Assembly (NCBI GenBank): GCA_036250195.1
Contig: JAVHZZ010000015.1
Location: 1,240,001-1,304,000, forward strand
Direction of reading: 5' to 3'
Length of the DNA stretch: 64,000 nt
Source of the DNA: Mixophyes australis
Taxonomy: Eukaryota; Chordata; Amphibia; Anura; Limnodynastidae
Translations under genes and position numbers: made by a program
The notes under the pieces: model-generated
The model's input: the letters and a program-made list of their open reading frames with translations, nothing else
Told to the model about the DNA's origin: nothing
The model's database searches: none
Shown: one piece after another, positions 43,821 to 58,389 of the stretch
How positions within the stretch are numbered: the stretch's first letter is position 1
Layout of the letters: each line of letters opens with the position of its first letter

Positions 43821-44150
43821 ATGATTCATAATTTATGATTCGAATAATGATTCATGATTCATGATTCAATTCATGATTCATGATTTAATTCATGATTCAT
43901 GATTCAATTCATGATTCATGATTCGATTCATGATTCATGATTCATGATTCAATTCATGATTCATGATTCGATTCATGATTCATGATTCGATTCATGATTC
44001 ATGATTTATGATTCAATTTATGATTCAATTCATGATTCATGATTCAATTCATGATTCATGATTCATTATTCAATTCATGATTCATGATTCAATTCATGAT
44101 TCATGATTCAATTCATGATTCTTGAATTATGATTCATGATTCATGATTCA
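43490..44150 (+). repeat. 334-bp tandem duplication with private TTCGAATAATG
   Basis: ATTCGAATAATG (CGAA at 43507 and 43841) occurs twice, 334 bp apart, where the other block B copies have ATTCGATTAATG. The substitution creates TTCGAA. It arose in this lineage before the short duplication. The second copy leads directly into block B copy 3. Confidence 0.8.
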
Positions 44151-47100
44151 TGATTCAATTCATGATTCATGATTCAATTCATGATTCATGATTCAATTCA
44201 TGATTAATGATTTATGATTCAATTCATGATTCATGATTCATTTCATGATTCGTGTTTCGATTCATAATTCATGATTTAATTCATGATTCATGATTCAATT
44301 CATGATTCATGATTCAAATTATTATTCATGATTCATGATTCATGATTCGATTCATGATTCATGATTCAAATCATGATTCATGTTTCGATTCATGATTCAT
44401 GATTCGATTCATGATTCGATTCATGATTCATAATTCGATTCATGATTCATGATTCATAATTCATGATTCAATTCATGATTCATGATTCAAATCATGATTC
44501 ATGATTCATGATTCATGATTCGATTCATGATTCATGATTTATGATTCAATTCATGATTTATGATTCGATTCATGATTTATGATTCAATTCATGATTTATA
44601 ATTTATGATTCAATTTATGATTCAATTCATGATTCATGATTCATGATTCATGATTCATGATTCATGATTCAATTCATGATTCATGATTCATTATTTAATT
44701 CATGATTCGATTCATGATTTATGATTCAATTCATGATTCATGATTCATTTCATGATTCATGATTCGATTCATGATTCATGATTCATAATAAATGATTCGA
44801 TTCATGATTCAATTCATGATTCATGATTCATGATTCATGATTCATGATTCGATTCATGATTCATGATTCATGATTCGATTCATGATTCGATTCATGATTC
44901 ATGATTCATGATTCAATTCATGATTCATGATTCGATTTATGATTCATGATTCAATTCATGATTCATGATTTATGAATCAATTCATGATTCATTTCATGAT
45001 TCATGATTCATGATTCATAATTCAATTTATGATTCATGATTCATGATTCAATTCATGATTCCTGATTCAATTCATGATTCAATTCATGATTCAGGATTCA
45101 TGATTCATGATTCATGATTCGATTCATGATTCATGATTTATGATTCAATTCATGATTCATGATTTGATTCATGATTCATGATTTAATTCATGACTTATGA
45201 TTTATGATTCAATTTATGATTCAATTCATGATTCATGATTCATGATTCATAATTCGATTCATTATTCATGATTCAATTCATGGTTCATTATTTAATTCAT
45301 GATTCGATTCATGATTTATGATTCAATTCATGATTCATGATTCATTTCATGATTCATGATTCGATTCATGATTCATGATTCATAATTTATGATTCAATTC
45401 ATGATTCATGATTTGATTCATGATTCATGATTTAATTCATGATTCATGATTTATGATTCAATTCATGATTCAATACATGATTCATGATTCATGATTCATG
45501 ATTCGATTCATGATTCATGATTCGATTCATGATTCATGATTCGATTTATGATTCATGATTCAATTCATAATTCATGATTTATGATTTAATTCATGATTCA
45601 ATTCATGATTCATGATTCAATTTATGATTCGAGATTCATGATTCGATTCATGATTCATGATTCATGATTCATGATTCGATTCATGATTCATGATTCATGA
45701 TTCAATTCATGATTCATGATTCGATTCATGATTCATGATTCGATTTATGATTCATGATTCAATTCATGATTCATGATTTATGATTCAATTCATGATTCAA
45801 TTCATGATTCGAGATTCATGATTCGATTCATGATTAAATTCATGATTCATCATTCATGATTCGATTCATGATTCAATTCATGATTCATGATTCATGATTC
45901 AATTTATGATTCATGATTCATGATTCGATTCATGATTCATGATTCATGATTCAAATCATGATTCGATTCATGATTCATGATTCAATTCATGATTTATGAT
46001 TTAATTCATGATTCATGATTCGATTCATGATTAATGATTTATGATTCGTTTCATGATTCATGATTCATTTCATGATTCGTGTTTCGATTCATAATTCATG
46101 ATTCAATTCATGATTCATGATTCAATTCATGATTCATGATTCAATTCATTATTCATGATTCATGATTCATGATTCGATTCATGATTCTTGATTCATTTCA
46201 TGAATCATGATTCATGATTAAATTCATGATTCATGTTTCGATTCATGTATCATGATTTGATTCATGATTCATGATTCATGATTCAATTCATGATTCATGA
46301 TTCAATTCATGATTCATGATTCGATTCATGATTCATGATTCAATTCATGATTTATGATTTATGATTCAATTTATGATTCTATTCATGATTCATGATTTGA
46401 TTCATGATTCATTATTCATGATTCATTATTTAATTCATGATTCGATTCATGTTTCATGATTCAATTCATGATTCATGATTTGATTCATGATTCATTATTC
46501 ATGATTCATTATTTAATTCATGATTCGATTCATGTTTCATGATTCAATTCATGATTCATGATTAAATTCATGATTCATGATTCGATTCATGATTCATGAT
46601 TCATGATTCATGATTTAATTCATGATTCATGATTCGAGATTCAATTCATGATTCATGATTCATGATTCAATTCATGATTCATGATTTATGATTCAATTCA
46701 TGATTCAATACATGATTCATGATTCATGATTCATGATTCGATTCATGATTCATGATTCGATTCATGATTCATGATTCGATTTATGATTCATGATTCAATT
46801 CATAATTCATGATTTATGATTTAATTCATGATTCAATTCATGATTCATGATTCAATTTATGATTCGAGATTCATGATTCGATTCATGATTCATGATTCAT
46901 GATTCATGATTCGATTCATGATTCATGATTCATGATTCAATTCATGATTCATGATTCGATTCATGATTCGATTTATGATTCATGATTCAATTCATGATTC
47001 ATGATTTATGATTCAATTCATGATTCAATTCATGATTCGAGATTCATGATTCGATTCATGATTAAATTCATGATTCATCATTCATGATTCGATTCATGAT

Positions 47101-47870
47101 TCAATTCATGATTCATGATTCATGATTCAATTTATGATTCATGATTCATGATTCGATTCATGATTCATGATTCATGATTCAAATCATGATTCGATTCATG
47201 ATTCATGATTCAATTCATGATTTATGATTTAATTCATGATTCATGATTCGATTCATGATTAATGATTTATGATTTGTTTCATGATTCATGATTCATTTCA
47301 TGATTCGTGTTTCGATTCATAATTCATGATTCAATTCATGATTCATGATTCAATTCATGATTCATGATTCAATTCATTATTCATGATTCATGATTCATGA
47401 TTCGATTCATGATTCTTGATTCATTTCATGAATCATGATTCATGATTAAATTCATGATTCATGTTTCGATTCATGTATCATGATTTGATTCATGATTCAT
47501 GATTCATGATTCAATTCATGATTCATGATTCAATTCATGATTCATGATTCGATTCATGATTCATGATTCATGATTCATGATTCATGATTCAATTCATGAT
47601 TCATGATTCGATTCATGATTCATGATTCAATTCATGATTTATGATTTATGATTCAATTTATGATTCTATTCATGATTCATGATTTGATTCATGATTCATT
47701 ATTCATGATTCATTATTTAATTCATGATTCGATTCATGTTTCATGATTCAATTCATGATTCATGATTAAATTCATGATTCATGATTCGATTCATGATTCA
47801 TGATTCATGATTCATGATTTAATTCATGATTCATGATTCGAGATTCAATTCATGATTCATGATTCATGAT
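43821..47870 (+). repeat. Block B higher-order repeat, copy 3 (3.75-kb offset)
   Basis: Anchors fall 3,743-3,757 bp after their copy 2 positions: CTTGAATTATG at 44121, CAAATTATTATTC at 44315, ATAATAAATG at 44785, CAATACATG at 45468, CGTGTTTCG at 46078 and CATGTATCATG near 46251. It lacks the 38.5-40.2-kb portion of copy 2, so it shows the basic 3.6-3.75-kb unit. Near its end is a 1.23-kb internal duplication. Confidence 0.75.
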
Positions 47871-47880
47871 TCAATTCATG
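45450..47880 (+). repeat. 1.22-1.24-kb tandem duplication
   Basis: CAATACATG at 45468 and 46703 (1,235 bp), CGTGTTTCG at 46078 and 47306 (1,228 bp) and CATGTATCATG near 46251 and 47469 (1,218 bp) define two adjacent copies joined near 46.68 kb. The shrinking offset indicates loss or gain of one or a few words between anchors. CGTTTC of the first copy is TGTTTC near 47276 in the second. Confidence 0.8.
46394..46559 (+). repeat. 83-bp tandem duplication
   Basis: GATTTGATTC at 46394 and 46477 starts two consecutive 83-bp units, each containing CATTATTCATG, CATTATTTAATTC and CATGTTTCATG. The equivalent positions near 42,710 and 47,690 have the unit once, so this is a private event. Confidence 0.85.
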
Positions 47881-48059
47881 ATTCATGATTTATGATTCAA
47901 CTCATGATTCAATTCATGATTCATGAATTATGATTCATGATTCATGAATTATGATTCATGATTCAATTCATGATGCAATTCACGATTCATGATTCATGAT
48001 TCAATTCATGATGCAATTCACGATTCATGATTCAATTCATGATTCATGATTCGATTCAT

Positions 48060-50600
48060 TATTCATGATTTAATTCATGATTCATGATTCGATTCATGAT
48101 TCATGATTTAATTCATGATTCATGATTCATGATTCAATTCATAATTCATGATTCATGATTCATGATTCAATTCATGAGTCATGATTCGATTCATGATTCA
48201 TGATTCGATTCATGATTCATGATTCGATTCATGATTCATGATTCAATTCATGATTCATGTTTTATGATTCAATTCATGATTCAATTCATGATTAATGATT
48301 CAATTCATGATTCATGATTTAATTCATGATTCATGATTTGATTCATGATTCATGATTCAATTCATGAATCATGATTCAGGATTCATGATTCAAATCATGA
48401 TTCATGATTTATGATTCAATTCATGATTCATTTCATGATTCATGATTCATGATTCTATTCATTAATCATGATTCAATTCATGATTCATGATTTAATTCAT
48501 GATTCATGATTTGATTCATGATTCATGATTCAATTCATGAATCTTGATTCAGGATTCATGATTCAAATCATGATTCATGATTTATGATTCAATTCATGAT
48601 TCAAATCATGATTCATGATTTATGATTCAATTCATGATTCATTTCATGATTCATGATTCAATTCATGATTCATGATTCATGATTCAATTCATGATTCATG
48701 ATTCATGATTCAATTCATGATTCATTTCATGATTCATGATTCATTTCATGATTCATGATTCATTTCATGATTCATGATTTAATTCATGAATAATGATTCA
48801 TGATTCAATTCATGATTCATGATGCACTTCATGATTCATGATTTAATTCATGATTCATGATTCAATTCATGTTTCATGATTCAATTCATGATTTATGATT
48901 CGATTCATGATTCATGATTCATGATTCGATTCATGATTCATGATTCGATTCATGATTCATGATTCAATTCATGATTCATGATTCGATTTATGATTCATGA
49001 TTCAATTCATGATTCATTATTCATTATTTAATTCATGATTCGATTCATGATTCATGATTCAATTCATGATTCATGATTCATGATTCAATTCATGATTCAT
49101 GATTCATGATTCGATTCATGATTCAATTCATGATTCATGATTCATGATTCGATTCATGATTCAATTCATGATTCATGATTCGATTCATGATTCGATTCAT
49201 GATTCATGATTCAATTCATGATTCATGATTTATAATTCAATTCATGATTCAATTCATGATTCATGATTCATGATTCGATTCATGATTCATGATTCAATTC
49301 ATGATTCATGATTTGATTCATGATTCATGATTCAATTCATAAATCATGATTCATGATTCAATTCATGATTCATTTCATAATTCATGATTCAATTCATGAT
49401 TCATGATTCATGATTCAATTCATGATTCATGATTCATTATTTAATTCATGATTCATGATTCGATTCATGATTCATGATTCAATTCATGATTCATGATTCA
49501 TGATTCAATTGATGATTTATCATTCATGATTCATGATTCAATTCATGATTCATGATTCAATTCATGATTCATGATTCGATTCATGATTCATGATTCATGA
49601 TTCATGATTTAATTCATGATTTATGATTCATGATTCGATTCATGATTCATGATTCATGATTCGATTCATGATTCATGATTCGTTTCATGATTAATGATTC
49701 ATAATTTATGATTCGATTAATGATTCAAGATTCATGATTCAATTCATGATTCATGATTTAATTCATGATTCATGATTCAAATCATAATTCATTATTCGAT
49801 TCATGATTCATGATTCATGATTCAATTCATGATTCATGATTCGATTCATGATTCATGATTCGATTCATGATTCATGATTTATGATTCAATTTATGATTCA
49901 ATTCATGATTCATGATTAAATTCATGATTCATGATTCGATTCACGATTCATGATTCAATTCATGATTAATGATTTATGATTCGTTTCATGATTCATCATT
50001 CATTTCATAATTCGTGTTTCGATTCATAATTCATGATTCAATTCATGATTCATGATTCAATTCATGATTCATGATTCGATTTATTAATCATGATTCATGA
50101 TTCGATTCATGATTCTTGATTCATTTCATGATTCATGATTCAATTCATGATTCATGTTTCGATTCATGTATCATGATCCGATTCATGATTCGATTCATGA
50201 TTCATGATTCATGATTCAATTCATGATTCATGATTCAATTCATGATTCATGATTCGATTTATGATTCATGATTTATAATTCATGATTCATGATTCAATTC
50301 ATGATTCATGATTCGATTCATGATTCATGATTCAATTCATGATTTATGATTTATGATTCAATTTATGATTCTATTCATGATTCATTATTTAATTCATGAT
50401 TCGATTCATGTTTCATGATTCAATTCATGATTCATGATTCATGATTAAATTCATGATTCATGATTCGATTCATGATTCATGATTCATGATTCAATTCATG
50501 ATTCATGATTCGATTCATGATTCATGATTCAATTCATGATTCATGATTCATGATTCAATTCATGATTCATGATTTATGATTCAACTCATGATTCAATTCA
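48060..50600 (+). repeat. Mosaic satellite segment between blocks B and C
   Basis: No single period dominates. A 173-bp tandem pair is visible around CAGGATTC at 48377 and 48550. Text from about 49.0 to 49.9 kb resembles 33.9-34.7 and 37.8-38.3 kb (ATCATTC at 49519, CATAAATCATG near 49338). Text from 49.95 to 50.6 kb resembles 36.8-37.4 kb (CGTGTTTCG at 50013, CATGTATCATG near 50162). Word variants are denser here than in neighbouring blocks. A TGTTTTATG variant occurs near 48259. Confidence 0.65.
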
Positions 50601-51129
50601 TGATTCATGAATTATGATTCATGATATGATTCATGATTCATGATTCAATTCATGATTCATGATTTGATTCATGATTCATGATTCATGATTCGATTCATGA
50701 TTCATGATTCAATTCATGATTCATGATTCAATGCATGATTCATGATTCATGATTCAATTCATGATTCATGATTCATTATTTAATTCATGTTTCATGATTC
50801 GATTCATGATTCATGATTCAATTTATGATTCATGATTCATGATTCAATTCATGATTCATGAGTCGATTCATGATTCATGATTCATGATTCAATTCATGAT
50901 TCATGATTCATGATTCATGAGTCGATTCATGATTCATGATTCGATTCATGATTCATGATTCGATTCATGATTCATGATTCATAATTCATGATTCGATTCA
51001 TGATTCATGATTCAATTCATGATTCATGATTCATGATTCAATTCATGATTCATGATTCAATTCATGATTCATGAGTCGATTCATGATTCATGATTCATGA
51101 TTCAATTCATGATTCATGATTCGATTCAT

Positions 51130-53090
51130 AACTCATGATTCGATTCATGATTCATGATTCATAATTCATGATTCGATTCATGATTTATGATTCATGATTC
51201 ATGATTCAATTCATGATTCATCATTCAATTCATGATTCATGATTCGATTCATGATTCATCATTCAATTCATGATTCATGATTCGATTCATGATTCATGAT
51301 TCAATTCATGATTTATGATTTATGATTCAATTTATGATTCAATTCATGATTAATGATTCAATTTATGATTTATGATTCATGATTCGATTCATTATTCATG
51401 ATTGAATTCATGATTCATGATTCATTATTTAATTCATGATTCATGATTCAATTCATGATTCATGATTCATGATTCAATTCATAATTCATGATTCAAGATT
51501 CATTATTCAATTCATGATTCATGATTCGATTCATGATGCATGATTCGATTCATGATTCATGATTCATGATTCATAATTCAATTCATGATTCATGATTCGA
51601 TTCATGATTCATGATTCAATTCATGATTCATGATTTATGATTCAATTCATGATTCAATTCATGATTCATGATTCGATTCATGATGCATGATTCGATTCAT
51701 GATTCATGATTCATGATTCATGAGTCGATTCATGATTCATGATTCATGATTCATGATTCATGATTCAATTCATGATTCATGATTCATGATTCATGATTCA
51801 ATTCATGATTCATGATTCGATTCATGATTCGATTCATGATTCATGATTCATAATTCATGATTCGATTCATGATTCATGATTCATGATTCATGATTCAATT
51901 CATGATTCATCATTCAATTCATGATTCATGATTCGATTCATGATTCATCATTCAATTCATGATTCATGATTCGATTCATGATTCATGATTCAATTCATGA
52001 TTTATGATTTATGATTCAATTTATGATTCAATTTATGATTCATGATTCAATTCATGATTTATTATTCATGATTCGATTCATTATTCATGATTGAATTCAT
52101 GATTCATGATTCATTATTTAATTCATGATTCATGATTCGATTCATGATTCATGATTCAATTCATGATTCAATTCATAATTCATGATTCAAGATTCATTAT
52201 TCAATTCATGATTCATGATTCGATTCATGATGCATGATTCGATTCATGATTCATGATTCATGATTCATAATTCAATTCATGATTCATGATTCGATTCATG
52301 ATTCATGATTCAATTCATGATTCATGATTTATGATTCAATTCATGATTCAATTCATGATTCATGATTCGATTCATGATGCATGATTCGATTCATGATTCA
52401 TGATTCATGATTCATGAGTCGATTCATGATTCATGATTCATGATTCATGATTCATGATTCAATTCATGATTCATGATTCATGATTCATGATTCAATTCAT
52501 GATTCATGATTCGATTCATGATTCGATTCATGATTCATGATTCATAATTCATGATTCGATTCATGATTCATGATTCATGATTCATGATTCAATTCATGAT
52601 TCATCATTCAATTCATGATTCATGATTCGATTCATGATTCATCATTCAATTCATGATTCATGATTCGATTCATGATTCATGATTCAATTCATGATTTATG
52701 ATTTATGATTCAATTTATGATTCAATTTATGATTCATGATTCAATTCATGATTTATTATTCATGATTCGATTCATTATTCATGATTGAATTCATGATTCA
52801 TGATTCATTATTTAATTCATGATTCATGATTCGATTCATGATTCATGATTCAATTCATGATTCATGATTCATGATTCAATTCATAATTCATGATTCAAGA
52901 TTCATTATTCAATTCATGATTCATGATTCGATTCATGATGCATGATTCGATTCATGATTCATGATTCATGATTCATAATTCAATTCATGATTCATGATTC
53001 GATTCATGATTCATGATTCAATTCATGATTCATGATTTATGATTCAATTCATGATTCAATTCATGATTCATGATTCGATTCATGATGCAT
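51130..53090 (+). repeat. Three tandem 690-bp higher-order repeats
   Basis: CATCATTCAATTC at 51219, 51908 and 52602 and ATTGAATTC at 51401, 52090 and 52784 give spacings of 689 and 694 bp. Each unit also has GATGCATGATTC and the ATTTATG cassette; CATGAGTCG near 51724 and 52418 separates them. The small spacing differences imply short indels between copies. Confidence 0.85.
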
Positions 53091-54199
53091 GATTCGATTC
53101 ATGATTCATGATTCATGATTTGATTCTCAATTCATGATTCAATTCATGATTCATGATTCATGATTTGATTCATGATTCATGATTCAATTCATGATTCATG
53201 ATTAGATTCATGATTCATGATTCAATTCATGAATCATGATTCATGATTCATGATTCAATTCATGATTCATGATTCATGATTCAATTCATGATTATTTTCA
53301 TGATTCATGATTCAATTCATGATTCATGATTCATGATTCAATTCATGATTCATAATTCATTATTTAATTCATGATTCGATTCATGATTTATGATTCAATT
53401 CATGATTCATGATTCATGATTCAATTCATGATTCATCATTCATGATTCATGATTTAATTCATGATTCAATTCATGATTCATGAGTCGATTCATGATTCAT
53501 GATTCATGATTCATGATTCATGATTCAATTCATGATTCATGATTCGATTCATGATTCATGATTAATGATTCGATTCATGATTCATGATTCATAATTCATG
53601 ATTCGATTCATGATTCATTATTCATGATTCATGATTCAATTCATGATTCATGATTCAATTCATAATTCATGATTCGATTCATGATTCATGATTCAATTCA
53701 TGATTCATGATTCGATTCATGATTCAATTCATTATTTATGATTTATGATTCAATTTATGATTCAATTCACGATTCATGATTCAATTCATGATTCATGATT
53801 CGATTCATGATTCATGATTCAATTCATGATTCATGATTCATTATTTAATTCATGATTCATGATTCATGATTCATGATTCATGATTCAATTCATGATTCAT
53901 GATTCAATTCATGATTCATGATTCGATTCATGATTCATGATTCAATTCATGATTCATGAATCATTATTTAATTCATGATTCATGATTCATGATTCATGAT
54001 TCAATTCATGATTCATGATTCAATTCATGATTCATGAGTCGATTCATGATTCATGATTCATGATTCAATTTATGATTCATGATTCGATTCATGATTCATG
54101 ATTCGATTCATGATTCATGATTCATAATTCATGATTCAATTCATGATTCATCATTCAATTCATGAATTATGATTCGTTTCATGATTCATGATTCAATTC

Positions 54200-55060
54200 A
54201 TGATTCATGATTCGATTCATGATTCATGATTCAATTCCTGATTTATGATTTATGATTCAATTTATGATTCAATTCATGATTCATAATTCAATTCATGATT
54301 CATGATTCATGATTCGATTCATTATTCATGATTGAATTCATGATTCATGATTCATTATTTAATTCATGATTCATGATTCGATTCATTATTCATGATTCAA
54401 TTCATGATTCATGATTCATGATTTAATTCATAATTCATGATTCAAGATTCATTATTCAATTCATGATTCATGATTCGATTCATGATGCATGATTTGATTC
54501 ATGATTCATGATTCATGATTCAATTCATTATTCATGATTCAATTCATGATTCATGATTCATGATTCAATTCATGATTCATTATTCAATTCATGATTCATG
54601 ATTCGATTCATGATTCATGATTCAATTCATGATTCATGATTCGATTCATGATTCATGATTCAATTCCTGATTTATGATTTATGATTCAATTTATGATTCA
54701 ATTCATGATTCATAATTCAATTCATGATTCATGATTTATGATTCGATTCATTATTCATGATTGAATTCATGATTCATGATTTATTATTTAATTCATGATT
54801 CATGATTCGATTCATGATTCATGATTCAATTCATGATTCATGATTCATGATTCAATTCATAATTCATGATTCAAGATTCATTATTCAATTCATGATTCAT
54901 GATTTGATTCATGATGCATGATTCGATTCATGATTCATGATTCATGATTCAATTCATGATTCATGATTCAATTCATGATTCATGATTTATGATTCAATTC
55001 ATGATTCAATTCATGATTCATGATTCGATTCATGATGCATGATTCGATTCATGATTCATG
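54200..55060 (+). repeat. 429-bp tandem duplication
   Basis: ATTCCTGATTTATG (CCTG at 54237 and 54666) and ATTGAATTC (54331 and 54760) are both 429 bp apart. The CCTG substitution also occurs at 57320, 59281, 61214 and 62970 but not in the 690-bp units, which distinguishes two sublineages of block C. Confidence 0.8.
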
Positions 55061-55114
55061 ATTCATGATTCATGATTCAATTCATGATTAATGATTTATG
55101 ATTCATCTCATGAT

Positions 55115-55190
55115 TCATCATTCATTTCATGATTCGTGTTTCGATTCATGATTCATCATTCATTTCATGATTCGTGTTTTGATTCATAAT
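55115..55190 (+). repeat. 38-bp duplication of the CGTGTTT cassette
   Basis: CATCATTCATTTC followed by CGTGTTT occurs twice in a row (CGTG at 55135 and 55173). The second copy has CGTGTTTTG where the first has CGTGTTTCG. The length is exactly two 19-mers. The related cassette near 50013 is single. Confidence 0.8.
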
Positions 55191-56984
55191 TCATGATTCA
55201 ATTCATGATTCATGATTCAATTCATGATTCATGATTCGATTCATTAATCATGATTCATGATTCATGATTCGATTCATGATTCTTGATTCATTTCATGATT
55301 CATGATTCAATTCATGATTCATGTTTCGATTCATGTATCATGATCCGATTCATGATTCATGATTCGATTCATGATTCATGATTCATGATTCAATTCATGA
55401 TTCATGATTCAATTCATGATTCATGATTCGATTTATGATTCATGATTTATAATTCATGATTCATGATTCAATTCATGATTCATGATTCGATTCATGATTC
55501 ATGATTCAATTCATGATTTATGATTTATGATTCAATTTATGATTCTATTCATGATTCATGATTCGATTCATGATTCATGATTCATTATTTAATTCATGAT
55601 TCGATTCATGTTTCATTATTCAATTCATGATTTATGATTCATGATTAAATTCATGATTCATGATTCATGATTCAATTCATGATTCATGATTCGATTCATG
55701 ATTCATGATTAATGATTTGATTCATGATTCATGATTCATAATTCATGATTCGATTCATGATTCATTATTCATGATTCATGATTCAATTCATGATTCATGA
55801 TTCAATTCATGATTCATGATTCGATTCATGATTCATGATTCATGATTTATGATTCAATTCATGATTCATGATTCGATTCATGATTCAATTCATGATTTAT
55901 GATTTATGATTCAATTTATGATTCAATTCATGATTCATGATTCAATTCATGATTCATGATTCAATTCATGATTCATGATTCGATTCATGATTCATGATTC
56001 ATGATTCAATTCATGATTCATGATTCGATTCATGATTCATGATTCGATTCATGATTCATGATTCAATTCATGATTCATGATTCGATTCATGATTTATGAT
56101 TCAATTCATGATTCATGATTCAATTCATGATTCATGATTCGATTCATGATTCATGATTCAATTCATGATTCATGATTCAATTCATGATTCATGATTCATG
56201 ATTCATGATTCAATTCATGATTCATGATTCAATTCATGATTCATGAGTCGATTCATGATTCATGATTCATGATTCAATTCATGATTCATGATTCGATTCA
56301 TGATTCATGATTCAATTCATGATTCATGATTCAATTCATGATTCAATTCATGATTCATGATTCAATTCATGATTCATGATTTATGATTCAACTCATGATT
56401 CAATTCATGATTCATGAATTATGATTCATGATATGATTCATGATTCATGATTCAATTCATGATTCATGATTTGATTCATGATTCATGATTCATGATTCGA
56501 TTCATGATTCATGATTCAATTCATGATTCATGATTCAATGCATGATTCATGATTCATGATTCAATTCATGATTCATGATTCATTATTTAATTCATGTTTC
56601 ATGAATCGATTCATGATTCATGATTCAATTTTTGATTCATGATTCATGATTCAATTCATGATTCATGAGTCGATTCATGATTCATGATTCATGATTCAAT
56701 TCATGATTAATGATTCATGATTCATGAGTCGATTCATGATTCATGATTCATGATTCATGATTCATGATTCATGATTCAATTCATGATTCATGATTCATGA
56801 TTCATGATTCAATTCATGATTCATGATTCAATTCATGATTCATGAGTCGATTCATGATTCATGATTCATGATTCAATTCATGATTCATGATTCGATTCAT
56901 GATTCATGATTCGATTCATGATTCATGATTCATAATTCATGATTCGATTCATGATTCATGATTCATGATCCATGATTCAATTCA

Positions 56985-57245
56985 TGATTCATCATTCAAT
57001 TCATGATTCATGATTCGATTCATGATTCATCATTCAATTCATGATTCATGATTCGATTCATGATTCATGATTCATGATTCATGATTCAATTCATGATTCA
57101 TCATTCAATTCATGATTCATGATTCGATTCATGATTCATCATTCAATTCATGATTCATGATTCGATTCATGATTCATCATTCAATTCATGATTTATGATT
57201 TATGATTCAATTTATGATTCAATTCATGATTCATCATTCAATTCA
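56985..57245 (+). repeat. Local repeats with CATCATTCAATTC
   Basis: CATCATTCAATTC recurs at short spacing (near 56989, 57027, 57101, 57139 and 57177), alternating with GATTCGATTC. Most steps are 38 bp, two 19-mers. The related stretch at about 62,660-62,890 has one fewer middle element. CATC is a G-to-C change in CATG and removes a palindrome. Confidence 0.75.
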
Positions 57246-58083
57246 TGATTCATGATTCGATTCATGATTCATGATTCAATTCATGATTCATGATTCGATT
57301 CATGATTCATGATTCAATTCCTGATTTATGATTTATGATTCAATTTATGATTCAATTCATGATTCATAATTCAATTCATGATTCACGATTCATGATTCGA
57401 TTCATTATTCATGATTGAATTCATGATTCATGATTCATTATTTAATTCATGATTCATGATTCGATTCATGATTCATGATTCAATTCATGATTCATGATTC
57501 ATGATTCAATTCATAATTCATGATTCAAGATTCATTATTCAATTCATGATTCATGATTCGATTCATGATGCATGATTCGATTCATGATTCATGATTCGAT
57601 TCATGATTCATATTTCAATTCATGATTCATGATTCATTATTTAATTCATGATTCATGATTCGATTCATGATTCATGATTCAATTCATGATTCATGATTCA
57701 TGATTCAATTCATGATTCATGATTCATGATTAAATTCATGATTCATGATTCAATTCATGATTTATGATTCGATTCATGATTCATGATTCGATTCATGATT
57801 CATGATTCAATTCATGATTCATGATTTATGATTCAATTCATGATTCAATTCATGATTAATGATTCAATTCATGATTCATGATTATATTCATGATTCATGA
57901 TTCAATTCATGATTCATGATTCAATTCATGATTCATGATTCATGATTCTATTCATGATTCAATTCATGATTCATGATTTTATTCATGATTCATGATTTAA
58001 TTCATGAATCATGATTCAGGATTAATGATTCAATTTATGATTCATGATTCATGATTAAATTCATGATTCATTTCATGATTCAT

Positions 58084-58210
58084 GATTCGAATTATTATTC
58101 ATGATTCATGATTCATGATTCAATTCATGATTCATTTCATGATTCATGATTCAATTCATGAATCATGATTCATGATTCATGATTCGAATTATTATTCATG
58201 ATTCATGATT
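58084..58210 (+). repeat. 97-bp pair with TTCGAATTATTATTC
   Basis: CGAATTATT is at 58088 and 58185, 97 bp apart. The same pair closes the window at 63875 and 63972, also 97 bp apart, so the doubling predates the 5.7-kb repeat. The variant contains TTCGAA. A related CAAATTATTATTC form marks block B at 35015, 40558 and 44315, suggesting shared ancestry with a G/A difference in the preceding S word. Confidence 0.8.
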
Positions 58211-58389
58211 CATGATTCGATTCATGATTCTTGATTCATTTCATGATTCATGATTCATGATTCAAATCATGAATCATGTTTCGATTCATGATTCATGATT
58301 CGATTCATGATTCATGATTCGATTCATGATTCATGATTCCTAATTCATGATTCAATTCATGATTCATGATTCATGATTCAATTCATGAT

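Larger units (their letters stand above)
50600..56430 (+). repeat. Block C 5.6-5.8-kb higher-order repeat, copy 1
   Basis: GATATGATTC at 50623 and 56430 (5,807 bp) opens copies 1 and 2; the rare word GATCCG occurs just upstream at 50175 and again at 55342. Block C is marked by CATGAGTCGATTC (from about 50,869 onward, not noticed earlier), ATTGAATTC (creating GAATTC), GATGCATGATTC and, from 54.2 kb, ATTCCTGATTTATG. Inside are three 690-bp units and a 429-bp pair. Confidence 0.7.
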
